The notes under the pieces were generated by a model. The model made no database searches and was not told the DNA's origin. It saw only the letters and a program-made list of their open reading frames with translations. From Poa pratensis (taxonomy: Eukaryota > Streptophyta > Magnoliopsida > Poales > Poaceae), in NCBI GenBank assembly GCA_947311845.1, contig CAMZMU010000049.1:4478421-4542420 (forward strand): a stretch of DNA of 64,000 nt, given 5' to 3'. Both the position numbers and the translations under genes were made by a program. Shown one piece after another: positions 23,513-35,037 of the stretch; within the stretch, counting starts at the first letter, position 1, and each line of letters opens with the position of its first letter.

Positions 23513-24060
23513 TACCCACCCTGTCTGGAACATACTTGTGGAGATTGTATCTTTGTCAAATGAGTAGCCTCAGTTTTGTGGTTTTGTTGGCTTATTTATT
23601 CGAAATGTCTCAGAACACGAATTTTTTGCAAGGCTTTGGTTCAGCTTTTTGAGCATTTGTAATCAGTTATTGGTTGAGTGAATTGTGCAACATTGTGTCA
23701 TTGCTGGACTGAAGGGGATCACAAGACAAACCTGAATGCTAATTATTAAAAGCCATGGGGAAAACCCCAAAAAACTTGACACTGACAGATAGTTGGTTCA
23801 TGTTCCAATCTTAAGCAGATCTTCAAGTGAAGTTAGCATAAGGTTTTCTAGAGTGAAAAATGTTATGATACAAGTTCTCAAAACATATCCTTGTAACAAC
23901 ATCTGGCCTCTGCGGGTGACAGTATGGTAAAATCAAACAATGACAGCGATCAAAACGTATAAATCGTACATACTTCTGACCTAATGAACAACACCAGGCA
24001 TATCTACGCAATTCGAAGGACCTATAGGCAATATTTCTATGTACTAACAATGTCTTTACA
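23513..24060. other. convergent 3' flanks of the RIN4-like gene and COG2
   Basis: These 548 bp separate two tail-to-tail genes and must hold both 3' UTRs. T-rich plus-strand sequence (23560-23660) follows RIN4. No separate feature was seen. Confidence 0.6.
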
Positions 24061-27000
24061 TCAAAACTGGATGCTATCCTGTTTGTCTTTAGGGGCAACA
24101 CACTGCCATAGAGCTCTGTAGGATTCAATTTCCTTTGCATCTATTCCTAGCGAGCGAAGATTCCGTGCGTATTCCTGAAAAAAAAAAAGTGAAAGATCAT
24201 GTCAGTCGGCAGTGCATCGGAAGATTGTGCACTGGAAGAAACAAAAAGAAGAATACCAGAAAAAGCAGTATATGAAGACAAATTTACAAGTACAAATTGT
24301 TACAAACAATGCATAGAATCGATACTTTATGAACATGAGGCTAAAAGACAGCCGGCGAACCTGAATATCAAGAAATAGCTGCATGCAGATCTTCTCGGTG
24401 TCAGATATGACGTTATCTGAAGAATCAGTACTAGCTCCCACTCGTCTTTGTGCACGCAGTCTTTGCAACGAAGATTCAGTTTTCCTGGCCTTCATATTGG
24501 ACAGAATCAATCTGAGAAACTCTCTGGTAGAATCAGAATTTCATAAGCAGGTAGGCAACTCTGACTTACCACATTGACTACTTCGGACACCATATCATAG
24601 TAAATTGCAGTGATCTTGTCTGTGGATCCACAACGCAGTTTAGTTTTATCATCTTCTGATAAATAGTTCACACGCTCTCCGTCAAGAAACACCTAAGAAC
24701 ACAAACAAAAAGCTTTTAATAAATATCATAAATGAAAACACCGTATGAACCTGTTATAAAAGAGGAATATGACCATAACTTCAATTTCCACAGGAATATG
24801 ACCATAACTCAAATGAGACTCAATCAGCAGATTTTGTTACTTGTCAATGTCCAGGAATTTCAATTTCCACAGGTTAAAAAGAGGCTTTAAGATGCAGGAA
24901 CATAACTTCCAGAGTTGAATAAGTTTTCTGAAACAAGGTAGGAGTATCATAGAACCTTACAGACTTTCTTTGACAGGAAGTTTATTGATTATCCTATATG
25001 TGGTTGTTACTCCCTTCAGATGTTTCAGATAAATAGAAGTGGAAACAGAAAACTAAACATGAAGATCATTCACCTTCAGTGGATGCAATATCCCAGATAC
25101 ATATGGAGAATGCCTCACAGGAAGTTTATTGGTCATCCTATATGTGGCTGTTATTCCCTTCAGGTGTTTCAGATCCTACAATCAATCCAAAAAAATGTAA
25201 ATGCAATCAGAAAACAATTATTGATAGATGAAACATTAGATTCTATATACAGCAATATTTTATGCCAAAACAAAAGATATGTATGATGATACTAGTGTGC
25301 CCTTGTGTTGGCGTTGGTCCACTCACCTCATTAGACCTTTTAACTATGACCCCAATCATGACATCCATTATGCCAGGCAACAACTCCTTCAAAGGTTCAA
25401 CAGCTTGCAATATACTTTGTTTCACAAGGGTAAGTACTTCGATGGGGCATGATGCTAGCAATTGATTCACATGTCCCACAAAATTTCCTGATTCGGAAAG
25501 CTCGCCGATTACAGCATTTACATCATGCATCACCTGTGCAACAATGAATTCAACATTTTAATCAAAAGAAAAAATGGCAATCATATAAACTGATACACGG
25601 ACTGCTGAACGTTGTTTTGTGCATATTCAGAATGTAACAAAGACTATGGGAGTAGGGGCTGGAACAGTGGGGAAGCTGCACATATATAGTAATATCTTAA
25701 ATGGAACAGTTATTTGCAGTTCACATGCAAAAAAGTTACAGCCACGCCCTTTTATTGCCTCTTAGTTGTCAACATGATGTGCTACCAACTGCGGGCTGCT
25801 CCCTGAACTAACCCCGCCACATATGATGCTGGTTAAGCTAAAATACAAGCAGTCAACTACTCAGCCCGCTGACTGCTGAACATAGGCATGGGGTCAACTA
25901 ATCAACTTATTGTGAACTTAATTTAGTAATAAATCTACCAATTTACAGACAAAACATACACCTACAAGAGTAACACGAAGTACACACAACTAAGATGATA
26001 ACACTCAGTACTGAAAAGTGCAAGGTCCTGATCACTGAAAATGACATGGTAAGGGTTCAAAGAGTTTTGTAGATATACTACATACATATATGAAATCCTC
26101 GACAGGTACAGAGAGTGCCCACTCAGAATCTGCAGGAGAACTTGAGCTCCCATCAGAGGCTTTACGTGCAGCCAGACCAGAAGAAAGCCATGTTGTATAC
26201 CTTATTGTACAGGGAAATGGAGGAAAACAAAAGGTCAGCCTCCGGATGTTAACTCATCAAAAAAGAGAAGAAACTAAATATCCTTTGTGATAGTTATACC
26301 TTGAGATAAGCTGCAGCGACAAACGGAGGAATTTATCAGAGTGAGAGAAAACAAGAACCTCATCACTCCAGCAGGAGTGCAAACTTTCTAAGAGCTTAAT
26401 ACTTTGCTTCAACAGTAATGTCTTCTGCTTCATTTGATTCTCATTCATTCCAATAGGGCTAATTGTGGCTGTAAGAGCAGAATCAAGACCACCAGCAATT
26501 TCCTGGAATCTTGTGTGGTTGAATGAGTGGAAATAAAGTTAGAAACATAGTTCTGAAGTGTGTCTAAGACTAGCAGAGGTATTTATGCTTACCTCAGAGA
26601 AAAGTAGACACTAACGTGCCATAGTCGCATGAAATCCATGTAAGCAGGCTCAGAGCGGAACTTTGTTACAGCAGACTTGGAAGGGCAGTATCCTAAAGAG
26701 AAAAAAAACAGGTCAGTCATGACTTCAAATAATCGTAAGCATCAATCCTTAGAATTTAGAAACACATTTGTTGAGCTCGCAACTCTCTGTAACACGACAC
26801 GACAAGCAATAGGATACAGTAAGCTGAACTTCAATCCCACACCATCGGCACCTGAATGTAGCACCTGGTTACATATAAAGGTGCTACAGACAGCACTGCC
26901 TCAGCTGAGTAACAAGCCAATGTAACCTCACTTCCTTACAGCAATATGATGGTCGTTACACTTGTAGTATCAGACACGTAAATATACACAGGAATGCTTT

Positions 27001-29366
27001 GCAAGCAAGCATAGTATTGTAGCAGACTTAGCAGACCAAATGATAGAAAACAAAACACTCCGTGACATAATTAAGAATACCTTCAAGAAAGTCAAGAAAC
27101 CTTAAGCTCGCTTTGTAGTTTTTCAGGAACTCTTTAGGTTTTCCAGGAGAAGAGGCCCCAGGTTTTCCCTTCATGATTGCAGAATGGACTTCTTTGAGTA
27201 TTGAATTGGCCAGAAAATCAAAAATATGGAGTCCAGAGTTTGCTGCAAATGAAAGAAGAGTTAATAAGATGTACATCAATCTAACCCCATATGCAGCATT
27301 TAGGCTTTAAATAATAATGAATATTTTAACAGAATTTATAATTACCTGATGAAGATATATCCAAAATAAATTTGCAATCTTTTTCTACACATTGCATTAT
27401 CTGCTCATAATCACCCTCAAGGTCATCAGAAGATACCCCAGAAACAGCTTTTGCATAGTTTTGAGGGACAATTTTCTGAATCAACGGGGACACCACTGTT
27501 GTACGGAAAAGCTCTTCAGCTGAAGATGTGTTGTCAATAGCAGCATAAGCGCGCAAGCAGTTGTATATTACTTTTGCATCCCGATGTTCTAGGCCAACCA
27601 CGAAGCAACGCTCCAAGCTACCATCAAGTAGTTTTGTAGCGCCTTGGACCCTCTTCTCCATGTTCTCAATAAAAGGAAGATTCTGTACTGCCATAATGTA
27701 ACAGAATAAGAATCATATATATGTTGTACTAAAATATATATGATGCATCCAGTTAGAAACAAAATGAGTGCTACCAATACAAAATCGGATCAGTACCTTA
27801 GTGGCACAGAAATACTAAACCTATCGTGTGAACTAGCTGTATTCATTTTGCATGGTAATGTTTTTAGGGGATCGGTTCAACAAGCGTAAATGAAACATAG
27901 AAAACTGTTTATATATTAGAATTTTGAAGTGCCTGAGGACCAGCAGTATCTGTTGGCACAAACCTGCGCGTGGCTGATGTAGAATTTGAGCCGGTTCATC
28001 TCGCTGGCAATTCTTTCTAAGAGAATACTTTGCGTTTCTCTGACATCAGTCCCTGCCTCCACATTATATCATTGCCAGAGTAGCCATTATCAACTGAACC
28101 AACCTCAGCATCTGATGAATCAGATGGTGCTGTTGGTAATTCCTTGATCAGTTTCTCAACCTGAATGAACAAAATGAACCATTAGGTTTCAGAAACAACA
28201 TGACATGTGCTAAAGAAATTTGGTAAACAGATATAAAAGTTGCTTTGATGAAATAAGTATGGATGGTCAACGGATGACAAGGCAGAGCAGTTACTTTTGA
28301 AATTGGAAAAAAATTCTCAGCATTATGATACGTCGCAAACTTTGATATGTATGCAAAGACATGTGACCATTTATACTAAGTGATGAAAATTTAGTCATGA
28401 ATGACATGTATCATTTGTATGCATTATAAAATTCTACTGGACAAATGGCATATATCTAGTTATGCACTGAGATCCAGCAGTGTTGTTGAACTAGCTACAT
28501 TGGCGTTTTAATTTCAGAAACAATGGTCGAAATCTCTACCTAAACATTAAACGAAGGCATTTACATATTGGTAGACATGTTTCCATCAAGCATCAGTGGC
28601 AAGCTTGACGGAAAATTCTGGATGGTCAATGATTTAAAATGTAGAGCAGTTTTTCCTATCATCGGAAAAAAATCTCCGCATTATGATATGTTGCAAATTT
28701 TCAATAGGTAGGCGCTGATCTATGATCACTCATACTAGAATACTAGATGCTGAAATTTTGGTCAGGAATGAGGCGGATCATCTGTACGCAGGGATAGTAA
28801 AATTCTAGTCAACAAATGGCGGTGCTAACTGCTACTACTAAGGAACTAGCTACATTGGTGTTTTAAGAAGGGGGAGGAGCAGTGCGTGATGGGACCTTGG
28901 AGACGACGTGCGAGGTGTCGAGCAGCAGCTCGAGGAGCTCCCGCGCATCGGAAGCAGCCGCACGCTGCTCGAGCCCGGCTCGGAGCGCGGCGAGCGCGGC
29001 GGCCGCGGCGGCGCGGAAGGCGGCGACCTTGTCCCGGAGGTCGGCGAGCGGGGCGCGCATGCGGGCGGCGGCGGCGTCGACGCCCTTGAGGCGGGCGCTG
29101 AGGCCGACGAAGTCGGCGTAGTCGCGGTTGATGAGGCCGACGAGCTCAGCGCGGAGGGCGGCGAGGTGGGCGCGGAGCTCGGCGGCGAGGCTCTCGAGCG
29201 GCACGTAGGAGCGGAGCTCCGCGACGTAGGCGTCCGGGTCGAAGCCAGCGTGGAGGAAGGCGTCCGGACGGAACCACGGCGGGTATGCCTCGATGGGCTC
29301 CCCGAAGAGGTCCGTGGGCGCCGGCGCCGGCGCGAGCGGGCGCGGCATCACGGCGAGATCCGCCAT
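24061..29366 (-). CDS. COG2: conserved oligomeric Golgi complex subunit 2 (COG2), frame break in exon 2
   Basis: Twelve minus-strand exons with GT-AG junctions are read: 28896-29366, 27964-28160, 27346-27682, 27081-27242, 26593-26692, 26300-26502, 26086-26200, 25327-25533, 25074-25175, 24570-24692, 24361-24489 and 24061-24174 (about 753 codons, near the usual plant length). Landmarks are MADLAVMPRPLAPAP, INRDYADFVGLSARLKGVD, LLELLLDTSHVVSK, MNRLKFYISHAQ, KTESSLQRLRAQRRVGAST, ISDTEKICMQLFLDIQ and a C-terminus ending SIQF. COG2 is a lobe-A subunit of the cytosolic tether for retrograde vesicles at the Golgi and supports glycosylation and wall deposition. Near 28060 exon 2 changes frame (NGYSGND, then VEAGTDVRETQSILL in another frame). 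The summed exons leave one base over, so there is one frame-changing indel. The gene is otherwise intact, so either the copy is recently disabled or the base calls are wrong. Confidence 0.9.
24961..25175 (-). repeat. partial duplication of COG2 exon 9 inside its intron
   Basis: The sequence around 24975-25028 (GGAAGTTTATTGATTATCCT ... CTTCAGATGTTTCAGAT) closely matches 25118-25173 (GGAAGTTTATTGGTCATCCT ... CTTCAGGTGTTTCAGAT) in the same orientation. The second lies in exon 9; the first is a non-spliced copy in the downstream intron. Confidence 0.8.
28259..28864. repeat. ancient tandem duplication in COG2 intron 1
   Basis: Two related blocks of about 250 bp (28259-28513 and 28619-28864) share GGATGGTCAA, GAAAAAAAT...GCATTATGATA, AAAATTCTA and the end word AACTAGCTACATTGGYGTTT. 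They are diverged by many substitutions. Confidence 0.65.
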
Positions 29367-29738
29367 GGGGTGAGAGTCGAGATCTGACGGAGTGTGCTGC
29401 TGTTGCGGTGGGTTTGGGGGAGACTGACGGAGATGTAGCAAGCAGCGAGAGACGACGAGTGGGATGGGCTTCGTTTTCTTCCGCTCATGGGCGTTGGCTA
29501 GCAAGCAGTACTGGGCCGAAGGGAAAGGCCTGGTCCTCTTCAGAAGGTTCACAACTTCTGTTAGTGTCTCCTTGAAAAAAGTAGAACTGTTCTGAACAAA
29601 ATGTTGTCGATGTGCTCGCAAACTATGTTTAGAGTTAGTTTTTGGAAAATGAGTTTGAACGTAGAAAATTTTAAAATTTAGTGAAACCAGGTATAGTTAT
29701 TTTTCTATTATAGATCGTATTTCAGAAGAAAAAAACTA
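29367..29738 (-). other. COG2 5' flank
   Basis: Presumed 5' UTR and promoter of COG2. No convincing TATA box or other element was identified. Confidence 0.4.
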
Positions 29739-29800
29739 CTCCCTCCATTCCACATCAAGCGCATTATTCTTTCTTTCAAACGCAACATTATCCACCTCCC
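29739..29800 (+). mobile_element. truncated Stowaway-type MITE end
   Basis: TACTCCCTCCATTCCACATC is a variant of the Stowaway (Tc1/mariner) terminus CTCCCTCCGTCCC. No matching right end was found nearby, so only a fragment is claimed. Confidence 0.4.
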
Positions 29801-29828
29801 GCCATTTAATTCATTCTCAGCTCCTTAT

Positions 29829-30020
29829 TGATGTGGCATCGCCTGCAAATACTATAATTTCATCTTTGAAGAAATATGTGGTTCCTGCAAGACGCAATGA
29901 TAGAAAGAAACAACTTACTGTTGTTTATGGCGATGAGGCAACGGGTACTTCCGATGCAGATGTTCCGATCCAGTTAATTGCACCAGAGGAAGTAAAGCCA
30001 ACTTTCAGAACTCCATGCAG
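29829..30020 (+). pseudogene. unidentified exon-like fragment
   Basis: A 60-codon open stretch reads DVASPANTIISSLKKYVVPA, then RKKQLTVVYGDEATGTSDAD and VPIQLIAPEEVKPTFRTPC. It stops at CAG|GTATATAA, which looks like a splice donor. The composition is protein-like and lysine-rich, unlike the flanks, but I do not recognise the family. It may be an exon moved by a transposon or the start of an unrecognised gene. No second exon was found before 31000. Confidence 0.4.
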
Positions 30021-30135
30021 GTATATAATGGTCGGCCAGATTGACGTGAAAATCCGAAGAAAATTCAGCTTTTGTCATCGTATACATGCATGCCTAGTGT
30101 TAGTGCTTCTAGTTCTGCTTTCTATTTCTTATTAG

Positions 30136-31530
30136 GTACGTGCTGTCCTAGTAATTAGTGAAAGGTAAAAAGGCCAAGGCCTTATTTTATTTGTGACTCG
30201 ATCCAACAAACTAGGGTCGGGCTGTGCCCTAGGTGCCTGCGTGCACTATAAATAAGGAGGCTGTGCCTCATGTAAGCGGACAAGTTATTTCGTGAGTTAA
30301 AGTATCAGAAAATCGCCATGGTTTGGCGGCCATATTATGTGTGTATATGTTGAGAATTTCATCAAGAGATTTGTTGCCGTGCATGAGGATTGGAGACGAA
30401 GCTGCTCCAGTTGCTACGTGATCTCTTTGGATCGTCCAAGTAATTCCTACGGCTGCTAGGGTTTGCTTGTTGTTTGACCAGAATTGCATCTTGCGGATTG
30501 TAAGTCTGGTTCTTGATTAATCTTTTGTACGTGCTGCTGATAGTTGGTACACTGAAAGATTGGGAAACATACTGCGGCGTCGACTACACTAGTTGCGCCG
30601 TATCATTTATTCTACTTCCGCGAGTTAATTCCTTCTCAATTTCAGTGAAATAAATGCATTTTTGGGGTTAATTTGTACGCTCCACCTTGGGTCCTCTTTA
30701 ATCGTTGGTATCTTCAAAATGTCTCATCTCTCCTGTGTCTTCTCTTCTTCTTTCTGTGCAACTAATGCTATGTTTTCTACACCGCGATCTAGGGGCAATG
30801 CCAGGCACACGAGTACTTGGTCGCATCGGCTCCCGCCACTAGTCCAGGCAGTCGCAAACACGGACGTTGTCATAGACGTAGGGAGGTCTCCTTGGCCGAC
30901 TCCGGACGGAACATGGTTGTTTGGGTGCAGATGACATCGATGTTCTTGGACAAGCAGGCGAAGGAGGAGATTTTTGAAGACGAAGTCGAAGAAAGCAGTG
31001 AAAGAGAGTAAACAGAGGACACTGAAAAGGTTTATAGAAATGTCTCGGGATTAGTTATTCGAACCAAACATAGGTTTACGAAGTTAGACACTTAAACACA
31101 TTTAGAAAATACTGGTTTGTCAAAATCTTCGTATCCAAACAACCCCTACAAAAAAAATGCTAGGTTTAGCATTGAAGACAAAATGGATAACTAATCCCTG
31201 AAGCTCATATTGGTAGATACAAAAAAAAATCAAATCAGCGCACACATCCGGAAATCCCCCAGGTTTATCAAAAGGTGTCAACATGTGGCGATAGCTATGA
31301 GCAATGGCAGCGTATGCATTTCCCTTCCTTGTGGAAAATCACTCGCTTTGTCATGATCATTTTTTCGACGATGGAGATAACACGAATGAGTTCGAAGAAG
31401 AATTGCCATGCAAGAAGAAAACATTAGCACACCTCGAGTCCTCGATGGTTATGGAAGTTTTGGGTGGGGTTGCGGTTCGCCTAAACACATGGGCGAGAGG
31501 AGATTCTGCGACGACATGATTCTAAAGATG
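30136..31530. other. intergenic sequence with possible decayed LTR
   Basis: A CACTATAAATAAGG box (30243-30256) followed by a leader-like stretch to about 30590 could be a solo or decayed LTR, but no TG/CA ends or TSD were paired. Short ORFs at 30662-30934 and 31304-31519 have no recognised domain. Confidence 0.35.
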
Positions 31531-31538
31531 GGACACAA

Positions 31539-31724
31539 CAGTGGCGGAGCTTGACCATCTTTGTAGGAGGGGCCAAAAGAAATAAGATGACAGTTGAGGG
31601 GGCCAACTTGAAGAATTTTTTATTTTGTATTGTAAAAAGTTATAAATACATAGTAATGCTATGCAAATTTTGATTGAGTTGGGGGGGCCATGGCCCATGT
31701 TGGCCCCCACTAAGCTACGCCAGT
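31539..31724. mobile_element. hAT-type MITE, 186 bp, 8-bp TSD
   Basis: GGACACAA flanks the element on both sides (31531-31538 and 31725-31732). The ends are CAGTGGCGGAGCTTGACC and, inverted from the right, ACTGGCGTAGCTTAGTGGGG. The interior is AT-rich and non-coding. The ends resemble those of the larger hAT element at 14427-16227, a possible source of transposase for this group. Confidence 0.85.
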
Positions 31725-31732
31725 GGACACAA

Positions 31733-32233
31733 GAAACACCACACATGGTTCACTGGCTAGCAACGCGAATAGTGAAAGTTGTAGTGTGGGTCACACAGAA
31801 AAAATTTATAGTTATACGTACTGGATGCGTATATGAAGTTATATACTTTATTTCAAATAATTTTTAGATCAAGAAATATTTTCTTTCAATATTTTAAAAA
31901 ACGAGCACACACTAGTGCATACTCGGGAGCTACAATGGGTTTTGAGGTGTCTGGGGCCTATGCGACAATTGCTTGACAGTTGACACGGATATATCGTACA
32001 CTGCAAATACAAGCACGAGAAAAAGAATCGCACGCAGTAGACGTGATTTGATGGGCCGGGCGGCATATGGAGTACGTGCTCCAGCCTCAGTTCATGGACT
32101 CATGTGTCACGGACTCACGGAGCAATGCTTTTGCAGAATGTATTCATGTGTCATGTACCTCTAATGGAATATAGGATAGGCGGCAGGATGGATGTGCTTT
32201 CCTCCATGCCGGCCGGCCATGCTGTAGACGAGC
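31733..32233. other. intergenic sequence left of the CACTA element
   Basis: No gene or element recognised. Confidence 0.4.
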
Positions 32234-32236
32234 AGA

Positions 32237-32460
32237 CACTACAGGAATGGCGAGTTGTGCCGACGGCCAGAACCTGTGCCGACGGCCATTTATCGGGGCC
32301 GTCGGCACAGGTGCGTACCAGGACCAGCCATCGGCAAGTCCGTCGGCACAGACATTCTATCCCGACGGCCACCGTCGGGACACAGGAAGCCGTCGGCACA
32401 GAATATGAGGTGACGTCAACGGCATTCTGTGCCGACGGCAAAGCCGTCGGCACAGGCCTC
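32237..32460. repeat. CACTA left TIR and subterminal palindromes
   Basis: At least eight copies in both directions of GCCGACGGC/GCCGTCGGC lie within 220 bp. The best is a hairpin at 32427-32455: arms CTGTGCCGACGGC and GCCGTCGGCACAG around AAA. In En/Spm elements such motifs are the binding sites of the TNPA protein. Confidence 0.9.
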
Positions 32461-32902
32461 TACCATTTTTATTCATTTTTATGTATATAGATACACCAAA
32501 TAGATATATGTATATAGTTTCGCTAAAAAAAGTCATCATGTTTTTTTACCCTAATCTTCATTTTTATGTATCTATTTATTACTCTCAATTAAATTTAATA
32601 TGTTTTTATTCATTTCTATATGTATATAGCTACGCCGAATAGCGGTCTCCACCCACATAAAATAACGTCGCGAATCTTGTCTCTCGGAAATATTATATGC
32701 GAATCTTGGTTTGTGTTATCGCATGTGTGTAGATATTATTGCAAGTGTTGGGGTGGATATTGGTTTTCCCGTACGTAGATAATAATATGTCTCGTACGTA
32801 GATAATATGTGTCATACAAACATAAATATGAATATGTCTCACATACAAATAGAAATACGGATATGTCTCATACATCCTAAATACGAATATGTCCCGAAGA
32901 TA
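32461..32902. other. AT-rich CACTA interior
   Basis: Runs of ATGTATATAG, TCTCATACA and ATACGTAGATAATATG-type words. No ORF of interest. Confidence 0.5.
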
Positions 32903-33544
32903 TCACTGAATGGCTCCACCGAGCATAAAATAGAAAATCTTATAGCGCTGGCCAAATCTGTCTGCCACCGAGCATAAGATATCACATGTTTGTTGCCTTC
33001 TTCTTCTGCCACCTAGATGCATCCTGAGAAGTTCTTCCCGTATTTCCCTCCAAGTCCTCGATGGCCACCCATGCCTACATAGGTTCGCTGATAGCTCACG
33101 AAGATGAGGTGGATAAGTAACAATATCCTCGAATGACACTTCCTTATTGTCTACCTTGAACTCGGCCGTAAACTTCAAAAGGAGTGCCGACATTCCTAGC
33201 TGGAAACTACGATCGAAAGGAAAGCTCGACATGTTCGAGTGAGTGGACTTGAATGCTTACCAACCTTAGTGAGAAGGGGTTCTTATAGGCCGAGAAGACA
33301 GGACCGTCGGGATGAACTGAAGGATTTGTAGATAGAACAAAACACACGGTTAGCCCGTCATACAGCCCAACGGTGCCACCGTTGGGCTGTATGACGGGAA
33401 TCCGAATGCTTTGTATTCGGTCGACGAACTGAAGGATTTTGTTGCTCTCTTCACTCGGCAAATCGGCCTTCGATCCAAACAGCGGCAAGACATCTCTGAT
33501 GATCTGCAACCGTCGGAACAAGTGTTGAGAATGTTGCTAATCAT
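32903..33544 (-). pseudogene. unidentified antisense ORF pair inside the CACTA element
   Basis: Two overlapping minus-strand frames, 33207-33521 (MFRRLQIIRDVLPLFGSKAD ... SLRLVSIQVHSLEHVELSF) and 32903-33232 (MSSFPFDRSFQLGMSALLLK ... SRTWREIREELLRMHLGG), look protein-like. I could not assign a family. They may be exons of a captured host gene or of a CACTA accessory gene. The palindrome at 33354-33398 lies within the first frame and would give its transcript a strong hairpin, which argues against ordinary coding use. Confidence 0.4.
33354..33398. repeat. perfect 22-bp inverted repeat with 1-nt centre
   Basis: Arms are 33354-33375 (CCCGTCATACAG...) and 33377-33398, complementary over all 22 positions. 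A second inverted pair (AGCGGCAAG...CTCTGATGAT, 33480-33503 and 33539-33562) follows about 80 bp later. Confidence 0.95.
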
Positions 33545-33739
33545 CAGAGATCCTTGCCGCTGCTTGGATCCGACCGAGGGGAGGGTTCACCTTCAGCCGA
33601 GCTCTAGGAACTCCTGCCTCTCAGAAATGTTGCTCTCTGCTACCCGTGTACTGGCAATGATGGATGTGAAGTGTACTCCTGCCTCTCTTATAGACCCGCC
33701 TCTCCGAGTGACTCCCTCCAGCTAGCCAATCAGGAACAA

Positions 33740-34215
33740 GTACGCGGATCGTGTGTTTCCTTCGAGAGCTTGGGAACCGTTGGATCAGCGGTGTGTTTCT
33801 TTCGAGCGCTGGTGAGCCGTTGGATCTGGGAGAAGCACACGGATCGTGTGTTTCCTTCGTGCGCTTGTGAGCCGTTGGATCAGCGGTGTGTTTCTTTCGA
33901 GCGCTGGTGAGCCGTTGGATCCGGGAGAAGCACACGGATCGTGTGTTTCCTTCATGCGCTTCTGAGCCGTTGGATCAGCGGTGTGTTTCTTTCGAGCGCT
34001 GGTGAGCCGTTGGATCCGGAAGAAGCACACGGATCGTGTGTTTCCTTCGTGCGCTTCTGAGCCGTTGGATCAGCGGTGTGTTTCTTTCGAGCGCTGGTGA
34101 GCCGTTGGATCCGGGAGAAGCACACGGATCGTGTGTTTCCTTCATGCGCTTCTGAGCCGTTGGATCAGCGGTGTGTTTCTTTCGAGCGCTGGTGAGCCGT
34201 TGGATCCGGGAGCGC
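33740..34215. repeat. 95-bp tandem array, five copies
   Basis: The word TGGATCAGCGGTGTGTTTCT recurs at 33781, 33876, 33971, 34066 and 34161, exactly 95 bp apart. Each full unit also contains the palindrome CACACGGATCGTGTG. Units differ by only one to three bases, so the array is young or homogenised. Confidence 0.95.
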
Positions 34216-34278
34216 CACCGGTAGTTCTATAAAACCCAGTCGAAGGTAGGCATGGTACTCACTTGAGCGCAAGCATGG

Positions 34279-35037
34279 TGTGCCATACCATATGTGTACA
34301 AGTGTGTTGTGTGTTTCAAATGTCCAAGAATCTACTCCTAGGTGTGACCGACATCACCGGCTTCACTTTCTCTCTAGTGAGTTTCTGCACTTAGAGGTGA
34401 AAACTCCCCTTTCGGGCGACCCGGAAGGAATCTTGTGTCGATTTGGGGTATACTTTGGTTTCTCATGTTCCTATGGCCTGACCTAACACAACCAAGCAAA
34501 AAAGTCCACTGGGCTACCCCCTTTCGACGCACGTCTATGGGGTAGACGGAAACGTTAGGGTTTTTCCAGCGGATTCAGGGTTTCGCCGAAGCGGGGCCCC
34601 GGAGCGTCGGAACCCCACCCAAACATAGGTTGTGCCATACCATATGTGTACAAGTGTGTTGTGTGTTTCAAATGTCCAAGAATCTACTCCTAGGTGTGAC
34701 CGACATCACCGGCTTCACTTTCTCTCTAGTGAGTTTCTGCACTTAGAGGTGAAAACTCCCCTTTCGGGCGACCCGGAAGGAATCTTGTGTTGATTTGGGG
34801 TAGACTTTGGTTTCTCATGTTCCTATGGCCTGACCTAACACAACCAAGCAAAAAAGTCCACTGGGCTACCCCCTTTCGACGCACGTCTATGGGGTAGACG
34901 GAAACGTTAGGGTTTTTCCAGCGGATTCAGGGTTTCGCCGAAGCGGGGCCCCGGAGCGTCGGAACCCCACCCAAACATAGGTTGTGCCATACCATATGTG
35001 TACAAGTGTGTTGTGTGTTTCAAATGTCCAATAATCT
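34279..35037. repeat. 352-bp tandem array, left part (copies 1, 2 and start of 3)
   Basis: TGCCATACCATATGTGTACA starts at 34281, 34633 and 34985, a period of 352 bp. The third copy is cut at AATCT (35033-35037), the target site of the LTR retrotransposon. It resumes at 45499. Confidence 0.95.

Noticed and set aside
28882..29575. Plus-strand ORFs opposite COG2 exon 1
   Set aside because: They are shadows of the GC-rich, alanine-rich COG2 first exon.
30130..30600. Possible solo LTR with a TATA box at 30243
   Set aside because: No paired TG/CA ends, PBS, PPT or target duplication could be shown.
33740..34215. CRISPR-like regular repeats
   Set aside because: The repeats are contiguous tandem units without spacers, in plant nuclear DNA inside a CACTA element.
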